Of a stretch of DNA of 64,000 nt, positions 58,746 through 64,000 are shown in pieces; position 1 is the first letter of the stretch; each line of letters begins with the position of its first letter. Location of the stretch: positions 14,627,170 through 14,691,169 of the forward strand of contig CM050655.1 of the NCBI GenBank assembly GCA_027574665.1. The letters are read 5' to 3'. The translations under genes were made by a program, and so were the position numbers. This stretch comes from Rhynochetos jubatus (taxonomy: Eukaryota > Chordata > Aves > Eurypygiformes > Rhynochetidae). Below the pieces are notes generated by a model, which had not been told where the DNA came from, searched no databases, and was given only the letters and a program-made list of their open reading frames with translations.

Positions 58746-61700
58746 CGAAACATATCTTCCAGATATATTTCTGGACTCAACCAGAATAGTTTCACGTATC
58801 AGCTCAAAGCACTCCACTAAAAATTAGCCACCTATCCAGCATCTCTTTTTCACAAAAACTTCAACAACTCCAGCAAGTAAAATTCAAAAACTCTTTTCTA
58901 CTAGTAGCACAGGAAATTAATAGCATCTCACAAATTACTCCAGTCCCTGCTATAACTTAAGTCCCTCTGGGGCCACCTGACATACTCTTCTTTGATCTCC
59001 CCTTCCCCCTGTAAACCACATAGCCCTTAACCCCCAAATTAAAAACATACAGCTTTTTCATTTCCAGTCTCTGCAAGAGTAGCTTATGTGTTTATACCGT
59101 GCCTTACAGCACAGTCAGCTTTATGTTGCTCCTATTGCACAATGATGGGACAAAATTGTTCAGTGAAGAGATCCTTCTCTCTTTGTAAGTGATTTTCATT
59201 TGCATGTGATGATTCTCACTGAATGTATTCATGGAGTTTATGATCTATCCTATTATCCAGTAAACAAATGGATCCTTCTTCTTATGGGTGAGTTCATTAC
59301 ACTGTACACATACAGCAGCTGACACAATGTCCTTTCTTTTGTCCATCAGATCCAGAAGTTCATCTCCTGACGTGGCCAAACACCTAATCGTACACCAAAC
59401 ACATCAGACTCCACAGTAAGCGAAATGTCCTTTCTGATCTCAGCAGTGGCTGAGGTCTGCTAAGAGTTGTGTTAATAATTTTGGTGGCAGCGAAGCTTCT
59501 GGTCAGGATATTTTTGAGCTTCTTATAACCTAGGTATAAAATTTAGGCTCCACAGTGTCTTGCTCTTTCATAGCACAGGAATGGGGGGAAGAAGAGAAAG
59601 ACACTTTTCTCCATTTGCGTCACCAGTAAAGCAACAAGCACATTTGCCGTCCTTACGCATTGCTAGGTGCATGTTTTGCTACAGTCAGGTACTTCATCTT
59701 CCCTACAGTCTGCCAAAAAATTGCCTCCAGGCAAAGGAGAAAAAAAAAACATAAAAGAAGTCAAGTTTTCTTTATATTCCTCTGAGATACTTAATGACAT
59801 TAGACCCTTACAAAGTAAAAAATCAAGTTTTTGAAAGAACTGTAGCAGAGTTGTGACAAAAAAATCAACAAAACAGGGAAAACTACTTATTAAGCTTTTT
59901 GTAGTTCTGCCTAATGCTCAGCATAATCGCACATCTCCATGAAACCCCTTGGGCTCGGGACTAATGGAACAGTTGCAGATATCTTTTTTGAGTCTTACAG
60001 TGATGAACCAAATGTTATTTTGCTTTTTAGTATTTGACTTTCCATCTCAGGTCAGTGCTCTTGCATCAGTCAGACTCAAGAGAGTAACTGAAAGTGACAT
60101 AATATACCCTGCAGCACAATGAAAAATGATGTAGTTAAATAAAAACAAACACTGTGTTGGGTAATTGGGAGCTGAACTTATTTATTACAAATTGAATGAC
60201 TCCACAGATCTAGTTAAGTGCAGCTTCTGAATATAACTAACAAATAGAAAGGCATCTTTGCTGTCTGTAATGTGCTATGTGCTAATTTCTCTACTCAAGC
60301 AGGGATCATCAAAAGGCTAAGAAAGGAGCTCCAAACATTGTTTCCCACCTTGACCTATCCAGTTGCTGAGCAGACCCCATCATAAGGTCAGCATTATGTA
60401 GGCTAGCTTGTTCCTGGCCTTAAAGAGCTGTTCCAGCAGCTGTCAGGAAAAACCTGGTTGCGCTCTTTCTCTTTGGTACAGCTCTATGCATGCGAAACTA
60501 AAGAAGTGGTGCTGAGATGGGCTGTTCTGGCAATAAATAACTGAAATATGCTTCTCTGCCTAGGACATCCTCCACTGGTCTGTTAACTCTGATTACAGGA
60601 AATCATTCCAGATGTACAGTTCTAAAAACAAGTTGCATATTCCGGACACTCAACCCAATTCAGACAGTTTTTATAATAACAAATATTGACATTACCATTT
60701 CTTTACATTATTACACTAACAAAATGGTCTTAATTTCCAACTCTGTTTGGTATGAATTTTCAGTTAGAAAACTATTGCCAGCTTCAAACCACAATCGGTA
60801 ATTTACAAATACACACACACACACAGAGAAAGTTGACAAAGCACACTCTGTTTCATAGTGAGACAAAGTTAAGTCATAACAAAATGAAAAGGTAACAGAA
60901 AACAAACCAAAAGACCTCCAAAATTTGGTGACATGCTATTAAATACCAGTGTAGAAGTCAAATACCAAAAAACCTTTTGGTGACATTATAATAACATAAG
61001 AAAAAGAAGTTTCCAGTCAAATGAAACTACTGGCCCAAATATGATGGTTCTGTGCCATGGAATATTTTAATATAAAAACCTACATACCACAAAATCTAGC
61101 AACAATGAACTAATGATGCAGTGGGGAGGTAATGCAATTCTGCTGAGATATTAAGTGACAGCTCAGGAACAGGATCCCTGTACCATGCTGAAGCTTACAT
61201 TTACAAAGATCTTTTCTCCTTGGAGCTCTTTGACCTGTGCCTCAACAATGTGTCTTTCTCCCCTTGCTGTGCTCCTACTTTTTAACGGCCTCTGTTCTGA
61301 CTTAGTCTGTTTTTGCATAGTTGCATATTTTACCAGGCTAGCTGCCATCCTTCAACATTCCACGCCTTGTAACAAAGCCCAAACTATTTGTGTTGGATCC
61401 TTCTAGAAACTATTGCAATAGCTGTGTTCTGATGATAAGACTTTTCCTGTCCACTAACAGAAAGCAGTAGGTGCTCCATGTGAGGCACTGGTTGTAATTA
61501 AAAGTTGGTCCTACTTACACCTACTTATTTCAGCCAAGTAAATTTCATACAACTTTCTTTATGCAGGCATTTTATTCACCTGTTATTTTTCACACAAATG
61601 ATACTGAAGTAAAACCCTGGGTAGGGTGGTGGAATCCCTAGCCAAAATCCAGCTTTTACTTTTTCTCAACACCAGTGCACATGCTAACTCTGATATTTAA

Positions 61701-63378
61701 AAACTCCTTTCAAGTTAGTAGAGCTAGCTCTGATTTAATACACAAATGACATTGAGATCTAGCCTGAAAAGCGGCAATATTCTAGACCCATTCAAAATGC
61801 TTACCCAGGAAAGAAAACTTGTCAAGAAAGAAATGAAGAGGTCTAGATTAGAGTACAAAAAGAACACTGTGCTGCAGTTGCTAAATACTTTCCAGCAGAA
61901 ATCTGCTATGGTAATTTCATTGTCACGCTTCAAGGGATTTTCTCTAAAATTTTACTTGCTACTGTAGCTACACTACTTGCTCTGAAAGCACTTACAAGCT
62001 GAATCTTGGAGTCAATAGGATAGAACGTGTGGCACTGCATTTTACTTAAGTTCTTTGAAAATTTGCTAACAGAGAGCAAATTAATCATCCATGCTTTCTC
62101 TTTTAGATCAAATTCAGCACGGTGCATGCATGTTGCTGAAGCTGTGTTTACCAGCTTTGGTAAGAGGGTCCTGAACCCATTTCACTCAAAAGCAAAAATC
62201 CCATTGATACCAAGGCCGACAGAATGTCATATATAGCACTTAGGTGCCAATGAATCTAGTTATTTCCTAATGTGGAAGGGTCTGAGCATTCACAGTTACC
62301 ATTAGTTTATATCAGAAACATTTGTGCTCTGCTCCTCTTAAAATTAGATAAAATATCCTTACAATCATTAACATTTTCAGAATTAGCACCATGTTTGACA
62401 CTGAAAACATCTGAGGCTAAGTGGAAAGTATTCTTGCCGCCACCCCCCCAACCCCCCAAAAAAGTAATCATTAAGAAAAGGATTAATAAGTGGCTTCAAC
62501 TCTTTCAGTTTCTGGAAGTCTTTTCTAAGTGACATTATCTTCTAAGAAGTCATTTATGTGCAGTATTAAATTGCCAATCATTTAGGATCAAATAGGACTG
62601 ATCATTTAACCTCTATACGATTCCTCTCTAGGAATGATGCATGGCAGGAGGATGCCGTGTCTCCCGGGGGGGCATTATTGTTACATTCTGTTCGGATTTC
62701 TTAGAGCTTCCTGTGGTAGCTTGCCAGAGTGGGGTCCCATGACAGGTATCTCTCTGATATGTGAGCAGCAATGACAGGTAGAATTGAAGTATATCTTTTG
62801 AGAACAAGTTTGCTTTGCTTCTTACTGGTACTGAATTCAGAAAGATACCAGCTTGAAAAAAGGTGACTTGCCAAGCACAGAATAAACCTTCACATACAGA
62901 AGGAGATGATGGAGAGGAAACAGAAAGGTACCAGCTGAAAACCATTGGCACATATAGACCACAAAGATTAAGCCTTTTGATCAGCAGTTTTCTTTGCTGA
63001 CAAAAAAAGAGTATGAGAACTTCTTAAATCTTTTTTACTGCTTTCCAATATTTCTCAGAGATAAGTGATAAGTCTCAGTGAAGGCATACTTTAGAGAATG
63101 ACAATGTTTACAGCTAGAGAGAGGAAAGGTGACAAGACCGTACAAGAACAAACACGTGAGTCGGAAAATTATTTTGGATTCATTGTTTACTTGGCCTGAA
63201 TATATTTATCTCTGTATGAACAATATCTGATTTGAGTGGTGGCAAAGGGAATGTGTTTGAGGCTCACACCACTATTCATTCCTTGAGGAAAGTAAACTTG
63301 CTTTCGGTGCCACCAACTGCCTAGTTCACAAAACTCCTGAAACTTACATAAATCTGTCACATTATATCTTCTCAGGGG
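58746..63378. other. Unique AT-rich sequence, no gene supported
   Basis: A short AC microsatellite lies at 60811-60825, and a C-rich run at 62441-62457. The longest frame (107 codons, minus, 62628-62951) has no recognisable domain. No repeat family was recognised. Confidence 0.45.
60811..60825. repeat. (AC)n microsatellite
   Basis: Seven and a half AC units, a short dinucleotide repeat. Confidence 0.9.
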
Positions 63379-63393
63379 AAAAAAAAAAAAAAA
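63379..63393. repeat. poly(A) tract
   Basis: Fifteen consecutive A, followed by CAAAAACCCAACAAAACC-type A-rich sequence. No recognisable retroposon body lies upstream. Confidence 0.85.
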
Positions 63394-63511
63394 CAAAAAC
63401 CCAACAAAACCAACACATTCCTAAGTTCACCACGCTGTATCAATAGCAGAGTAAACTGATCATATTCTTCCCCCTCTGTTAGCCATACTTAACCAGTCAT
63501 CGCACAAAAGT

Positions 63512-63525
63512 ATTGCCATGGCAAC
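63512..63525. promoter_or_regulatory. Near-perfect RFX X-box palindrome
   Basis: ATTGCCATGGCAAC contains the perfect 12-bp palindrome TTGCCATGGCAA. It differs from the ideal X-box GTTGCCATGGCAAC at a single outer base. RFX factors bind such sites as dimers, often near ciliary genes or in enhancers. No promoter or exon is recognisable nearby. Confidence 0.4.
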
Positions 63526-64000
63526 ATATAGTGATAGCAGCAACAAATAGCAAAGACACAGGGAGAACATCATTTATGTACAGTCCAGAGACTTTTACTC
63601 ACTTGGAACATTTCTCTGCAATTCTAAGTAACAAATTACTTTAAACCAGCGAATTTGCAAGTGGCAGAAGAAAGAAAAAGAACTGGGGGATCTTTTCAAA
63701 GAATCCTCAGTCTCATTCCCTCTTTATGCATTTGTAAACCCCTTTGCATCATCCTCCTCTGCTGTGGAGCAGAGAAACTTTCCATATCTGCCACCTGGTA
63801 TGTAAATCAAGAGTGTTCAGGATGTTGTATTCTTTCAAAAAACCCCTGGAAATGCAGTTAGCTGGGAAACTATAACACCTAGGTGAGAAAAACATTCTTG
63901 CAGAAAGTGACATAGTAACTCCGATGTTTTTATGAAGAAAACAGACCTGCCCGAGAGCTGATATGGTAGACGCAGGGCAAATTCTATTGTGATTTATGCG
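63526..64000. other. Unique sequence, no gene seen
   Basis: A 68-codon plus-strand frame at 63655-63861 matches no family I recognise. Nothing else was identified before the window ends. Confidence 0.5.

Noticed and set aside
62628..62951. 107-codon minus-strand ORF
   Set aside because: No domain or family recognised and no gene context.
1..64000. Endogenous retrovirus or LTR element
   Set aside because: I looked for paired long terminal repeats, primer-binding sites and gag/pol motifs and saw none; the only reverse-transcriptase remnants are of LINE type.
1..64000. CRISPR array, operon or bacterial mobile element
   Set aside because: The DNA is vertebrate in character: AT-rich noncoding with CR1 and MIR relics, and no regularly spaced repeats or long adjacent ORFs.

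Overview
This looks like nuclear DNA of a bird (or at least a sauropsid), from a gene desert or a very long intron. It is AT-rich. It carries several 3' fragments of CR1 LINEs, the dominant avian retroposon, recognisable by their C-terminal reverse-transcriptase remnants and the ATTCTATG-type 3' tail. I see no Alu, B1, L1 or other mammal-specific repeats. Highly degraded MIR-type SINE pieces and an older CR1/L3-like LINE piece also fit an amniote background. Which bird, and which locus, I cannot say from the sequence alone.

I find no protein-coding gene, exon, tRNA, rRNA, recognisable microRNA or CRISPR array that I can defend. Open frames are short (127 codons at most), overlap one another on both strands, and match no family I recognise, apart from those lying inside LINE remnants. 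There is no bacterial operon structure and no complete mobile element.

Layout. 1-5.3 kb is unique AT-rich DNA with one CpG-richer block (3.1-3.9 kb). 5.3-6.0 kb is an old LINE reverse-transcriptase fossil on the minus strand, and a possible second old LINE piece lies at 7.6-7.9 kb. 9.9-14.9 kb holds four MIR-type relics and a striking candidate conserved noncoding block at 11.2-11.8 kb. A CR1 3' end lies at 15.5-15.7 kb (minus) and an older one at 19.9-20.3 kb (minus). These are followed by a homeodomain/TCF-motif-dense block at 20.6-20.85 kb that looks like a developmental enhancer. The best CR1 copy is at 22.2-23.1 kb (plus, broken by stops and frame changes). 23-31 kb is mostly unique and contains two G13 tracts, a CTCF-like site, a long perfect palindrome beside an octamer, and a CpG-richer block at 30.4-30.9 kb. 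31-37 kb holds two further MIR pieces, another ancient repeat relic and a CR1 3' end (36.1-36.35 kb). 37-64 kb is largely unique AT-rich DNA with poly(A)/simple tracts, one more MIR relic (52.7 kb), a decayed three-unit tandem repeat (53.4 kb) and a near-perfect RFX X-box palindrome (63.5 kb).

The most interesting content is regulatory-looking noncoding sequence rather than genes. I found no convincing undescribed protein system. Conservation and binding claims here are inferred from motif content only and need alignment or functional data.
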